From assembly GCA_017520365.1 (NCBI GenBank), contig JAFXFQ010000026.1:1-6578 (forward strand): a stretch of 6,578 nt of DNA, read 5' to 3'. Numbering within the stretch: position 1 is the stretch's first letter; every line of letters begins with the position of its first letter. Shown here piece by piece: positions 1-6,495 of this stretch. A program made the position numbers and the translations under genes. The DNA is from Clostridia bacterium (GTDB lineage: Bacteria > Bacillota > Clostridia > Oscillospirales > CAG-272). Below the pieces are notes generated by a model that searched no databases, was not told the DNA's origin, and was given only the letters and a program-made list of their open reading frames with translations.

Positions 1-1193
1 ATGTAGTCAGCCTTTGCATCGAAATCGGTAGCTGTAAGAGTGATAAGCTCTGCAAGCACCTTCATATCTTCTGTTCCGAGACCTCTTGAGGTAACTGCGG
101 GAGTACCGATACGGATACCGCTTGTTACGAAGGGCTTTTCGGGGTCGTTGGGGATAGCGTTTTTGTTGACGGTGATATATACCTCGTCAAGCTTTTTCTC
201 CATATCCTTGCCTGTGATGTGCATGGGGCGAAGGTCAACCAGCATAAGGTGGTTGTCTGTACCGCCGGAAACAAGGTTGAAGCCGCCTGCAAGAAGACCT
301 TCTGCAAGGGTCTGTGCGTTGTCGATTATCCTCTGCTGATACTCCTTGAAGGAGGGCTTGAGCGCCTCACCGAAGCAGACTGCCTTGGAGGCGATGATGT
401 GCTCGAGAGGGCCGCCCTGCATACCGGGGAATATAGCTTTATTGATAGCCTTTGCGTGCTCCTCCTTGCAGAGGATGAGGCCGCCTCGGGGGCCGCGCAG
501 AGTTTTGTGAGTCGTTATTGTTACTACGTCAGCGTAGGGAACAGGGTTCTGGTGAAGGCCTGCCGCAACGAGACCTGCGATGTGAGCCATATCTACCATA
601 AAGAGAGCACCGACGGACTTTGCGATTTCGGATATTCTCTTGAAGTCGATTGCTCTGGGGTATGCGGAAGCACCTGCAACGATGAGCTTGGGGTGACACT
701 CCTTTGCGATCTTTTCCATCTTATCGTAGTCGATGAAGCCGTCATCGTTAACGCCGTAGGGTACAAAATTGTAATTGATACCTGAGAAGTTAACGGGGCT
801 TCCGTGGGTGAGGTGGCCGCCGTGGGCAAGATTCATACCCATGATGGTCTCGCCGTGGCCTACAAGTGCCTGATATACGGCAATGTTTGCCTGTGCGCCG
901 GAGTGGGGCTGAACGTTTGCGTGGTCTGCACCGAAGAGCTTGCAGGCTCTCTCAATAGCGATATTCTCAACAACGTCTACACACTCGCAGCCGCCGTAGT
1001 AACGGTGAGCGGGATAACCCTCTGCGTACTTATTTGTAAGATGGGTGCCCATAGAGAGCATTACAGGCTCGGAAACCAGGTTTTCGCTGGCGATAAGCTC
1101 AAGCCCTCTCTTCTGTCTCTTATATTCGGCCTCAATGCCGTTACCCACCTCAGGGTCATATTCTTTAAGAAGCTCGATTATATCCTTAATCAT
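1..1193 (-). CDS. glyA: Serine hydroxymethyltransferase, 3'-truncated by window edge
   Basis: This PLP-dependent cytoplasmic enzyme interconverts serine and tetrahydrofolate with glycine and 5,10-methylene-tetrahydrofolate, the main source of one-carbon units. I translated it by hand from the reverse strand. There are 397 complete codons, and the reading frame is still open at base 1; the family is usually about 410-420 residues, so only the tail is missing. The PLP lysine is K230 in TTHKTLRGPRGG (codon at 504-506). Other family residues are in register with E. coli GlyA, shifted by about one: S36 in LIASEN, Y56 and E58 in NKYAEGYP, Y66 in RYYGG, D201 and H204 in DMAHIAG, and R361 in SGIRIGTPA. 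The ATG at 1191-1193 is chosen because AAGGAG (1201-1206) lies 7 bases upstream and the N-terminus aligns with the family. Several long plus-strand open frames across it are shadows. It is divergent from the acyltransferase gene and has its own promoter. Confidence 0.97.
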   Translation of the reverse strand, partial: MIKDIIELLKEYDPEVGNGIEAEYKRQKRGLELIASENLVSEPVMLSMGTHLTNKYAEGYPAHRYYGGCECVDVVENIAIERACKLFGADHANVQPHSGAQANIAVYQALVGHGETIMGMNLAHGGHLTHGSPVNFSGINYNFVPYGVNDDGFIDYDKMEKIAKECHPKLIVAGASAYPRAIDFKRISEIAKSVGALFMVDMAHIAGLVAAGLHQNPVPYADVVTITTHKTLRGPRGGLILCKEEHAKAINKAIFPGMQGGPLEHIIASKAVCFGEALKPSFKEYQQRIIDNAQTLAEGLLAGGFNLVSGGTDNHLMLVDLRPMHITGKDMEKKLDEVYITVNKNAIPNDPEKPFVTSGIRIGTPAVTSRGLGTEDMKVLAELITLTATDFDAKADY

Positions 1194-1200
1194 TATTCTT

Positions 1201-1206
1201 CTCCTT
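1201..1206 (-). promoter_or_regulatory. Ribosome binding site of glyA
   Basis: Reads AAGGAG on the minus strand, a consensus Shine-Dalgarno core, 7 bases from the ATG at 1191-1193. It fixes the glyA start. Confidence 0.85.
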
Positions 1207-1228
1207 ATTCTTTTTTATCTAACGATTT

Positions 1229-1257
1229 ATTATACCTTATGTGTCAAGGCTTTTCAA
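1229..1257 (-). promoter_or_regulatory. Sigma-A type promoter for glyA
   Basis: On the minus strand, TTGAAA (1252-1257) and a perfect TATAAT (1229-1234) are separated by exactly 17 bases (1235-1251). Transcription would start near 1222, leaving a leader of about 29 bases, too short to hold a riboswitch. An A/T tract (1260-1278) sits directly upstream of the -35 box, where an UP element would lie. Activity is inferred from sequence only. Confidence 0.8.
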
Positions 1258-1259
1258 CA

Positions 1260-1278
1260 TTTTTTGAAAAAAGTTTTC
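1260..1278. promoter_or_regulatory. A/T tract upstream of the glyA -35 box
   Basis: Six T, one G and six A (1260-1272) run on into GTTTTC, giving overlapping short inverted repeats. Its place immediately upstream of the glyA -35 box fits an UP element or an intrinsic bend that helps RNA polymerase binding. It could simply be A/T-rich intergenic DNA. Confidence 0.35.
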
Positions 1279-1328
1279 ATTATTGTATATATAACTTTTA
1301 AAGCGGAGCCTTTTGTTTGCGTTTTTTG

Positions 1329-1357
1329 TTGATTATGGTGACGGATTGTGGTATAAT
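1329..1357 (+). promoter_or_regulatory. Sigma-A type promoter for the acyltransferase gene
   Basis: TTGATT (1329-1334) and a perfect TATAAT (1352-1357) are separated by 17 bases, with an extended -10 TGG at 1349-1351. The expected start is near 1364, about 22 bases before the ATG, and the leader carries the AAGGAAAGG ribosome binding site (1369-1377). The -35 box is four of six; the extended -10 should compensate. Confidence 0.8.
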
Positions 1358-1385
1358 CGTCATATAACAAGGAAAGGGCACGGAT

Positions 1386-2468
1386 ATGATGAATACTTCA
1401 GTCAAAGCATCATTTGTTAGACCTGCGTCCCCGGGACGGGATGCAGTCATAGACCTTATAAAGACGATAGCCATTATCGGAGTTATCACCATTCATGCAA
1501 GTACAGCGGCAAACGGATATCCCATAGGCTCCTTCAGCTGGCTTTCCGGTACATTTTTTGGTTGCCTCACAAGGGCAAGCGTACCATTGTTTCTTATGTG
1601 CAGCGGAGCTTTGTTTCTTAAAGACGGCAAGGAGATATCACTAAAAAGGCTTTATACAAAAAACATCCTAAGGCTTGTTGTGGCAATGATTTTCTGGGGC
1701 ACTGCCTACAAGGCATATAACCTTTTTGAAAACGGAAACTTCACTGTTACAAACCTTTTCAGTGATTTTAAGACAGTTCTTTTCTTCGATCAGGAATTCC
1801 ATCTTTATTACATACATATAATGCTTCTTATCTACGGGATACTGCCCATTATATCGGTGTTCTGTAAGAACGCAGACAAAAAGCTTCTCTCGTATGCGCT
1901 TGCGATATGGTTTGTCCTCGGCGTATTGATGCCCACGGTGATAGGCTTCTGGCCCTTTAACCTGTTGAAGGGAATCCCCCATCAGTGGCGGCTCAATCTT
2001 GTGTACAATTCGGTGGGGTATTTCATGTTCGGTCATTATTTGAAGAAATATCCCATAAAGCTTCCCACAGCCATTCTCTCTGCCGTTCTGGGATTTGGAA
2101 TAATTTTCGGCGGCACGGTTTATTTCTCAATAAAGTCAGGTTATCTTTACGGCCTTTTTATTGACGGAATGACCATCGGCTCCTTTTTCCTTGCTGCAGG
2201 CATCTTCGGTATCTGCAATAGGGCGGGAGAGCGGATGAAGGGAGCCGCGGCATCTGTTGTCAAATACGTGTCAAAGGCATCCTTCTGCATATATCTTGTC
2301 CATATGTTCGTTCTCTACGAAATGAGCGACCTTGGGCTTACAGTAGGAAAGCTGCCTTTGCCGGTCCTCGCTGCAGTTCCCGTAGCTGTTGTCATATGCT
2401 TTGCTGTCAGCCTTCTTGCTTATTTAGTACTTTCGTTTATCCCTATAGTTAAAAAGTGGCTCGTATAA
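1386..2468 (+). CDS. Acyltransferase-3 family integral membrane protein
   Basis: A 360-residue membrane protein of the acyltransferase-3 (OatA/WecH/NodX-like) family, which moves acetyl or other acyl groups onto sugars of surface polysaccharides, peptidoglycan or exported glycans. The N-terminal signature is present: R18, D23 and K26 before TM1, then H37 in the IHAS motif, the expected catalytic histidine. SVPLFLMCSGALFL (about 65-78), YYIHIMLLIYGILPII (about 141-156), VGYFMFGHYL (about 209-218) and FCIYLVHMF near 296 fit the family. I count about ten hydrophobic segments, from residue 22 to 358. There is no C-terminal SGNH domain, unlike OatA. It stands alone between a divergent glyA and a convergent dGTPase-like gene, so context does not reveal the substrate. 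Two ATGs are adjacent (1386, 1389); AAGGAAAGG (1369-1377) is 8 bases from the first, which I prefer. Family call is strong; substrate unknown. Confidence 0.9.
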   Translation: MMNTSVKASFVRPASPGRDAVIDLIKTIAIIGVITIHASTAANGYPIGSFSWLSGTFFGCLTRASVPLFLMCSGALFLKDGKEISLKRLYTKNILRLVVAMIFWGTAYKAYNLFENGNFTVTNLFSDFKTVLFFDQEFHLYYIHIMLLIYGILPIISVFCKNADKKLLSYALAIWFVLGVLMPTVIGFWPFNLLKGIPHQWRLNLVYNSVGYFMFGHYLKKYPIKLPTAILSAVLGFGIIFGGTVYFSIKSGYLYGLFIDGMTIGSFFLAAGIFGICNRAGERMKGAAASVVKYVSKASFCIYLVHMFVLYEMSDLGLTVGKLPLPVLAAVPVAVVICFAVSLLAYLVLSFIPIVKKWLV

Positions 2469-2514
2469 AAGCTTGAGTCCCTCCGCAATTGATGGCAGAG
2501 GGACTCAAGCTTTT
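2467..2514. terminator. Bidirectional intrinsic terminator between convergent genes
   Basis: A perfect 17-bp inverted repeat (left arm 2467-2483, right arm 2498-2514) with a 14-base loop. On the plus strand it is followed by TTTTATTATT; on the minus strand it ends in TTTTATACGA. It therefore can stop both the acyltransferase transcript and the dGTPase-like transcript. The left arm takes in the last two bases of the acyltransferase stop codon, and the dGTPase stop lies one base beyond the right arm. Confidence 0.92.
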
Positions 2515-2515
2515 A

Positions 2516-3712
2516 TTATTCAAAATATCCCTTGTATTCAATGGTTTTTTCCTTAGGGAAGAAAAACTCGTGAAGATCAACAAAATAATCGTCGGTCATA
2601 GATGCCATATAGTCGGTGATAATGGTGTGGATATTCTCCTCGGCATAGGGACGGGCTCTCTTGTAAAATGATTGGCTGATGGGATCAATGTGATGGCGGT
2701 AGATGGGGGATTGCTTGTTGCATTCTCTGAGGTCCCTTTCCAGCTTGTCATAAAGTCTGACGAACATAGGCTTTATCACCTTTGCCTGAGGGTCGGCAAC
2801 ACTTGGAGTAAGGTATATTTTTTCGTAATTTGACCGTTTTGCCCACTTCAGGGCGTCGAAATAGTCGGGGCTCATCTTGATATAAGGCTTTCCGTAGCTG
2901 TTTTCAATGATGTTGACGCTGAGATTGTTGATTATCTCAGCATTGACACGGCCGATGACCCCCATATCAAAGACCTCCTCCTCCTTTTCGATAAGGCCCG
3001 CCTTTTTTGCATCCTGTCTGTCCTTGCCGAGATACGCTATAATGTCGCATATGCGTACAACGCAACCCTCAAGGGTGCAGGGCATAAGATGCTTGTTGTT
3101 CTCAGGGTCAAGATAACAGCCCTCCATTTCACGGTCCAGGTCGTCAAAGCTGCTTATGGGGGCAGGTCTGTATTCGCATTTTTCTATCTCGCCGTTGTGG
3201 GATATGATGCCGTTTAAGGTCTGCAGGGTGAGATTGTAGGGATATATTCCGTCAAGCACTCTGGCAGAATGGATGTTATGGGCGAAATGACGTCCGCATT
3301 TTTCAAAATATATCTCATCAAGATACTTTTCGCCTGCGTGGCCGAAGGGGGTGTGGCCCATATCGTGGCCAAGGGCGATGGCCTCAATAAGGTCAAGATT
3401 CAGGCAGAGGGCTGAGCCGATGGTCCTTGCAATTCGTGAAACGAGCTGCACGTGAAGGGCCCTTCGGGAGATATCGTCGTTTTTGTAAAAGGAAAACACC
3501 TGAGTCTTGTCTGCGAAACGGCTGTAATACGCGGAGTGAAGTATCTTGTCCACATCGCGTACAAATGCTCCGCGAAAGGCAGAGGGCTTGTCCTTGTCGG
3601 GATTTCGCCTGACGGCATTCTTCTCGTCAAACGCAAAACGGGGAATGTGCCCCGTCATTTTATCGTATTCCATCCGCTCTATAAGTGGGCGGGAAAGGTT
3701 ATCGTACTTCAT
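2516..3712 (-). CDS. dgt: dGTPase-like HD-domain triphosphohydrolase
   Basis: A 398-residue cytoplasmic HD-superfamily protein of the dGTP triphosphohydrolase group, which hydrolyses dNTPs to deoxynucleoside plus triphosphate and so trims the dNTP pool. The N-terminal FRGAFVRDVDKILHSAYYSRF followed by KTQVF (residues 46-73) is typical. The metal-binding HD set is present: H87 in RRALHVQLVSRIAR, H116-D117 in LGHDMGHTPFGHAGE, and D223 in RICDIIAYLGKD. Further conserved blocks are FAHNIHSARVLD (143-154) and ISHNGE (170-175). The ALHVQLVS wording differs from the classic RTRLTHSLEV and resembles a subgroup I recall from clostridia; true substrate preference (dGTP or several dNTPs) cannot be read off. 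The ATG at 3710-3712 follows a GGAGA site at 3717-3721, close-spaced at 4 bases. It has its own promoter and converges on the shared terminator, so it appears monocistronic. Confidence 0.9.
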   Translation of the reverse strand: MKYDNLSRPLIERMEYDKMTGHIPRFAFDEKNAVRRNPDKDKPSAFRGAFVRDVDKILHSAYYSRFADKTQVFSFYKNDDISRRALHVQLVSRIARTIGSALCLNLDLIEAIALGHDMGHTPFGHAGEKYLDEIYFEKCGRHFAHNIHSARVLDGIYPYNLTLQTLNGIISHNGEIEKCEYRPAPISSFDDLDREMEGCYLDPENNKHLMPCTLEGCVVRICDIIAYLGKDRQDAKKAGLIEKEEEVFDMGVIGRVNAEIINNLSVNIIENSYGKPYIKMSPDYFDALKWAKRSNYEKIYLTPSVADPQAKVIKPMFVRLYDKLERDLRECNKQSPIYRHHIDPISQSFYKRARPYAEENIHTIITDYMASMTDDYFVDLHEFFFPKEKTIEYKGYFE

Positions 3713-3739
3713 AGCTTCTCCAAATAGTCATATATACAA

Positions 3740-3768
3740 ATTATATCATTTTTGAAGTGTTATTGCAA
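3740..3768 (-). promoter_or_regulatory. Sigma-A type promoter for the dGTPase-like gene
   Basis: On the minus strand, TTGCAA (3763-3768) and a perfect TATAAT (3740-3745) are 17 bases apart, with an extended -10 TGA immediately upstream. Transcription would begin near 3733, about 20 bases before the start codon. This separates the gene from the topoisomerase unit, which ends at the terminator further upstream. Confidence 0.8.
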
Positions 3769-3838
3769 CAAGAAAGGCGGATAAATCGAGCTTAAAAAGG
3801 CTGTATCTGAGCACGGCGAAAGGAACTCTCATCCAACA

Positions 3839-3869
3839 AAAAGGCCTCCCGAAAAACGGGAGGCCTTTT
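3839..3869 (-). terminator. Intrinsic terminator after the topoisomerase B gene
   Basis: A perfect 13-bp, G/C-rich stem (3839-3851 with 3857-3869) around a five-base loop. Read on the minus strand the stem ends in a T run that continues TTTTTGTTGG. It lies 27 bases past the stop codon of the topoisomerase gene, the only unit that needs it. The stem is also usable on the plus strand, but no plus-strand gene lies upstream of it here. Confidence 0.9.
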
Positions 3870-3895
3870 GCGGTGATTTGTTCGTATCACTTTGT

Positions 3896-5896
3896 TTATA
3901 CGTCCGCCTGCTCTGCATACTGCGCCGCAAAGCGGGAAATGAATTCTTTTCTTTCGGAAAGATTGTCTCCGAGAAGCACGTCAAAGATGCGCTCCGTTGC
4001 TGCTGCATCTGCCGCATTAACTCGGATAAGCCTTCTTGATGCCGGATTCATGGTGGTCTTCCACATCATATCGGGCTCGTTTTCGCCAAGTCCCTTTGAG
4101 CGCTGGAGCACGTATTTCGTGTTACCGATCTTTTCGAGAATATCAACCTTTTCTTGCTCGTTATAAGCAAAATAGGTGTCGTCCTTTGTGGTGATCTCAA
4201 AGAGGGGGGATTCGGCAATGAAAACCCTTCCTTCCTTGATAAGGGTGGGGAGAAGACGGTTGAATAGGGTTAAGAGAAGTGTTCTGATCTGGAATCCGTC
4301 CTCGTCCGCATCGGTGCAGATAATGATCTTCGACCATCTGAGGGCGTTCAGGTCAAAGGCAAGAAAATCGCCCTTCACCTTTGCCTTTATCTCAACGCCG
4401 CATCCGATAACTCTGAGAAGGTCCACGATGATATCGCTTTTGAAAATCTTCTCATAGGTGCTCTTCTGACAGTTGAGAGTCTTGCCTCGTACGGGAATGA
4501 TTGCCTGAAATTCTGCATCTCTGCCCAGCTTGCAGGAGGTCATAGCGGAGTCGCCCTCAACGATATAAAGCTCGCGCTTTTCAGGGTCCTTTGAACGGCA
4601 GGGCACGAATTTTTCAACTCTGCTTGCCACGTCTGTGGAGGCAGTCAGCTTTTTCTTGATATTGAGACGGGTGGTCTCAGCAGTTTCGCGGCTACGCTTG
4701 TTCACCAGCACCTGAGAGATAAACTTGTCAGTATCGACGGGGTTTTCCGCAAAATAGATCTCAAGCTGCTCCTTCATAAAGTCGGTCATTGCCTGAGCTA
4801 TGAAGGTGTTTGTGATAGATTTTTTGGTCTGGTTTTCGTAGGAGGTCTGAGTGGAGAAGGAGTTTGTAACGAGAACGAGGCAGTCCTCAATATCTGCAAA
4901 GGTTATCTTGGATTCGTTCTTGTTATACTTGCCCGCGGCCTTCAGCTTCTTGTCAACCGAGTAAACAAAGGCGTTTTTTACGGCTCTTTCGGGGGAGCCG
5001 CCGTGCTCAAGAAAGCTTGAGTTGTGGTAATACTCAATGACGTTTACCGTATTTGAAATACAGAAGGAAACGTCGGCAATAAGCTTGTATTCGGGCTTAT
5101 CCTCACGGTCTCGGCCTACGGTCTCGCCCATTTTCCAAAGAACGGGCTGAGTGATGGCCGTGTCTCCCGCAAGGCGGGCAACGTAGTCGGAAATTCCGTT
5201 GGGATAAATGAATTCCTGTTCAAAGAAGGAGCCGTCTGCGTTTTCGAATTTGAGAACAAACTTGAGTCCTGCATTTACAACGGCCTGCTTTTCAAGAACC
5301 TCGCAGAAAAACTCCTTAGGTATGGAAATAGACGTGAATACGTCAAGGTCGGGGCGCCAATAGGTGATGGTACCTGTTCTGCGCTCCTTCTTTTCGAGGG
5401 GGCGGACTGCAAGCTCTCCCACAGGGTAGCCTTTTTTGAAGGACATATGAGATTCTGTTTCTCCATTGAAGGAGAATACCTCGAAAAACTCTGAGGAATA
5501 CTGGGTCGCGCAGGCACCGAGTCCGTTAAGACCAAGGGAGAACTCGTAGGCTCCGCCGCCCTGGTTGTTGTTGTACTTACCGCCTGCATAAAGCTCACAG
5601 TAAATAAGCTCCCAGTTGTAGCATTTGTATTTTTCGTTATATCCCATAGGCACTCCGCGACCGCGGTCATCTACCTCGATGGAGTGGTCCTTATACGCGG
5701 TAACGGTGATAACGTTGCCGTATCCCTCGCGGGCCTCGTCTACGGAGTTTGAAAGAATTTCAAAAAACGAATGCTCACAGCCCTCAATGCCGTCAGAGCC
5801 AAAGATAACGCCGGGACGCTTTCGGACTCGGTCGGCGCCCTCCAGCTTTTCTATGGATTGGTCATCATACTGCGGTGTTTCTTTTTTCTTTGCCAT
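3896..5896 (-). CDS. Type IIA DNA topoisomerase B subunit (GyrB/ParE paralogue, clostridial type)
   Basis: A 666-residue ATPase subunit that, with a GyrA/ParC partner, passes one DNA duplex through another. GHKL ATPase: EILSNSVDEA with E46, N50 and D53; DDRGRG (74-79); GLNGLGAC (120-127), where gyrases read GLHGVGAS; and the QTK loop at 354-356. A transducer domain follows. TOPRIM: E445 in VEGDSA, IIPVRGKTLN, then the metal-binding D527, D529 and D531 in TDADEDG, followed by FQI instead of the usual AHI. KGLGE at 599-603 and TTMNP lead into the C-terminus. All catalytic residues are kept, so it should be active. The wording matches a second GyrB-like protein I recall as widespread in clostridia beside canonical gyrase; whether it acts as gyrase or topoisomerase IV cannot be decided here, so I give no symbol. 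No A-subunit gene follows; the transcript ends at 3839-3869. The start has TCCTTT (AAAGGA) at 5908-5913, 11 bases away, and lies 18 bases after the lipoprotein stop. Confidence 0.94.
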   Translation of the reverse strand: MAKKKETPQYDDQSIEKLEGADRVRKRPGVIFGSDGIEGCEHSFFEILSNSVDEAREGYGNVITVTAYKDHSIEVDDRGRGVPMGYNEKYKCYNWELIYCELYAGGKYNNNQGGGAYEFSLGLNGLGACATQYSSEFFEVFSFNGETESHMSFKKGYPVGELAVRPLEKKERRTGTITYWRPDLDVFTSISIPKEFFCEVLEKQAVVNAGLKFVLKFENADGSFFEQEFIYPNGISDYVARLAGDTAITQPVLWKMGETVGRDREDKPEYKLIADVSFCISNTVNVIEYYHNSSFLEHGGSPERAVKNAFVYSVDKKLKAAGKYNKNESKITFADIEDCLVLVTNSFSTQTSYENQTKKSITNTFIAQAMTDFMKEQLEIYFAENPVDTDKFISQVLVNKRSRETAETTRLNIKKKLTASTDVASRVEKFVPCRSKDPEKRELYIVEGDSAMTSCKLGRDAEFQAIIPVRGKTLNCQKSTYEKIFKSDIIVDLLRVIGCGVEIKAKVKGDFLAFDLNALRWSKIIICTDADEDGFQIRTLLLTLFNRLLPTLIKEGRVFIAESPLFEITTKDDTYFAYNEQEKVDILEKIGNTKYVLQRSKGLGENEPDMMWKTTMNPASRRLIRVNAADAAATERIFDVLLGDNLSERKEFISRFAAQYAEQADV

Positions 5897-5914
5897 TATC
5901 TGTTGTATCCTTTA

Positions 5915-6475
5915 TTACCAGTCGTACTTTGTAACGTCTCCGTAGGGAGAAACGAGAAGGTATCCGCAAAGGGAGAGGCGCTCTTCCTCAACGATTATCC
6001 ATGAAACGCGGACCTTGAAGTATTCGATGCCGTTTTCTGTAAGCATACCGTCATTGGAGTATGCATACTGATATCCGGTCTCGGAGTCGACCAGTCCGAG
6101 AAAATTCCGTGCAGCCTCAATAGCCTCGGCGTTGTTGGTAATGATCAACTCAGGGGTGCCGGTGTCTGTGTCAGGCGCACCGGTGTCGTCAGGCTCAGTC
6201 GTATTTTCATCGGGTGCATCTGTGTCGGTTTCGGGAGCGGCGGTGTCTGTGTCAGGCTCGGGCTTGTTAGTCTCGGGGGGGGGTGTCGACTCGTTGGAGT
6301 CTGCGGTGGTGTCTGTGTTTACGGGGGGAGCGGTAACGTCCTCAAAGCCGTCCGGGCTGGTTACCTTTGGGTCGTCGTCGGCAGTTGTATCCTTAGTGCC
6401 GCTGTTGCTTGCACAGGAGAACATAAGAAGGCAAACAAGAGAGAGAAGGATCACTGCTGTAATGGTCTTTTTCAT
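5915..6475 (-). CDS. Putative lipoprotein with Thr/Asp/Pro/Glu-rich linker
   Basis: I do not recognise a named family. The 186-residue product has three parts. Residues 1-20 are a lipoprotein-style signal peptide (MKKT, then a hydrophobic stretch) ending in LMFSC, so C21 would be lipidated; M at -3 and F at -2 make the lipobox atypical. Residues about 24-108 are a low-complexity acidic linker rich in T, D, P and E, with repeats such as PDTDT and PETDTD, as expected for a wall-spanning tether. Residues about 109-186 form a small folded-looking domain starting EAIEAARNFLGL and ending GYLLVSPYGDVTKYDW, which loosely recalls PepSY-type extracytoplasmic domains; that resemblance is weak. The start follows AGAGGT (6482-6487), 6 bases upstream. 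It lies 18 bases before the topoisomerase gene, so the two are probably co-transcribed. A C9 run in the linker is a possible slippage site. The plus-strand frame across it is a low-complexity shadow. Confidence 0.82.
   Translation of the reverse strand: MKKTITAVILLSLVCLLMFSCASNSGTKDTTADDDPKVTSPDGFEDVTAPPVNTDTTADSNESTPPPETNKPEPDTDTAAPETDTDAPDENTTEPDDTGAPDTDTGTPELIITNNAEAIEAARNFLGLVDSETGYQYAYSNDGMLTENGIEYFKVRVSWIIVEEERLSLCGYLLVSPYGDVTKYDW
6160..6257. repeat. Degenerate repeats in the lipoprotein linker
   Basis: A 17-base unit, CGGTGTCTGTGTCAGGC on the plus strand, occurs exactly at 6160-6176 and 6241-6257, with a shortened copy starting at 6181 and a related one near 6214-6230. These encode the PDTDT/PETDTD-like segments. 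This looks like linker growth by internal duplication and could vary in copy number between strains. Confidence 0.7.
6275..6283. repeat. Nine-base G/C homopolymer inside the lipoprotein gene
   Basis: Nine G on the plus strand, nine C in the coding strand, encoding three prolines (residues 65-67) with CCC codons. Tracts of this length are prone to replication slippage; gain or loss of one base would shift the frame and remove the C-terminal domain. Confidence 0.85.
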
Positions 6476-6495
6476 TTCTGTACCTCTTTTCTTTA

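Noticed and set aside
1242..1247. Perfect TTGACA on the minus strand upstream of glyA
   Set aside because: It is only 7 bases from the TATAAT box and has no good -10 at 16-18 bases; the TTGAAA at 1252-1257 has the correct 17-base spacing.
219..1301. Long plus-strand open frames at 219-785 and 804-1301
   Set aside because: They lie antisense to glyA, whose minus-strand translation matches serine hydroxymethyltransferase residue by residue; their own products look like no protein family and have no ribosome binding sites.
3400..3755. Overlapping short frames on both strands at the start of the dGTPase-like gene
   Set aside because: All are shadows of the well-supported 398-residue minus-strand gene, with no recognisable product or start signals.
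3770..3838. Spacer between the topoisomerase terminator and the dGTPase promoter
   Set aside because: Checked for a small gene, RNA or further hairpins; I see nothing I can support.
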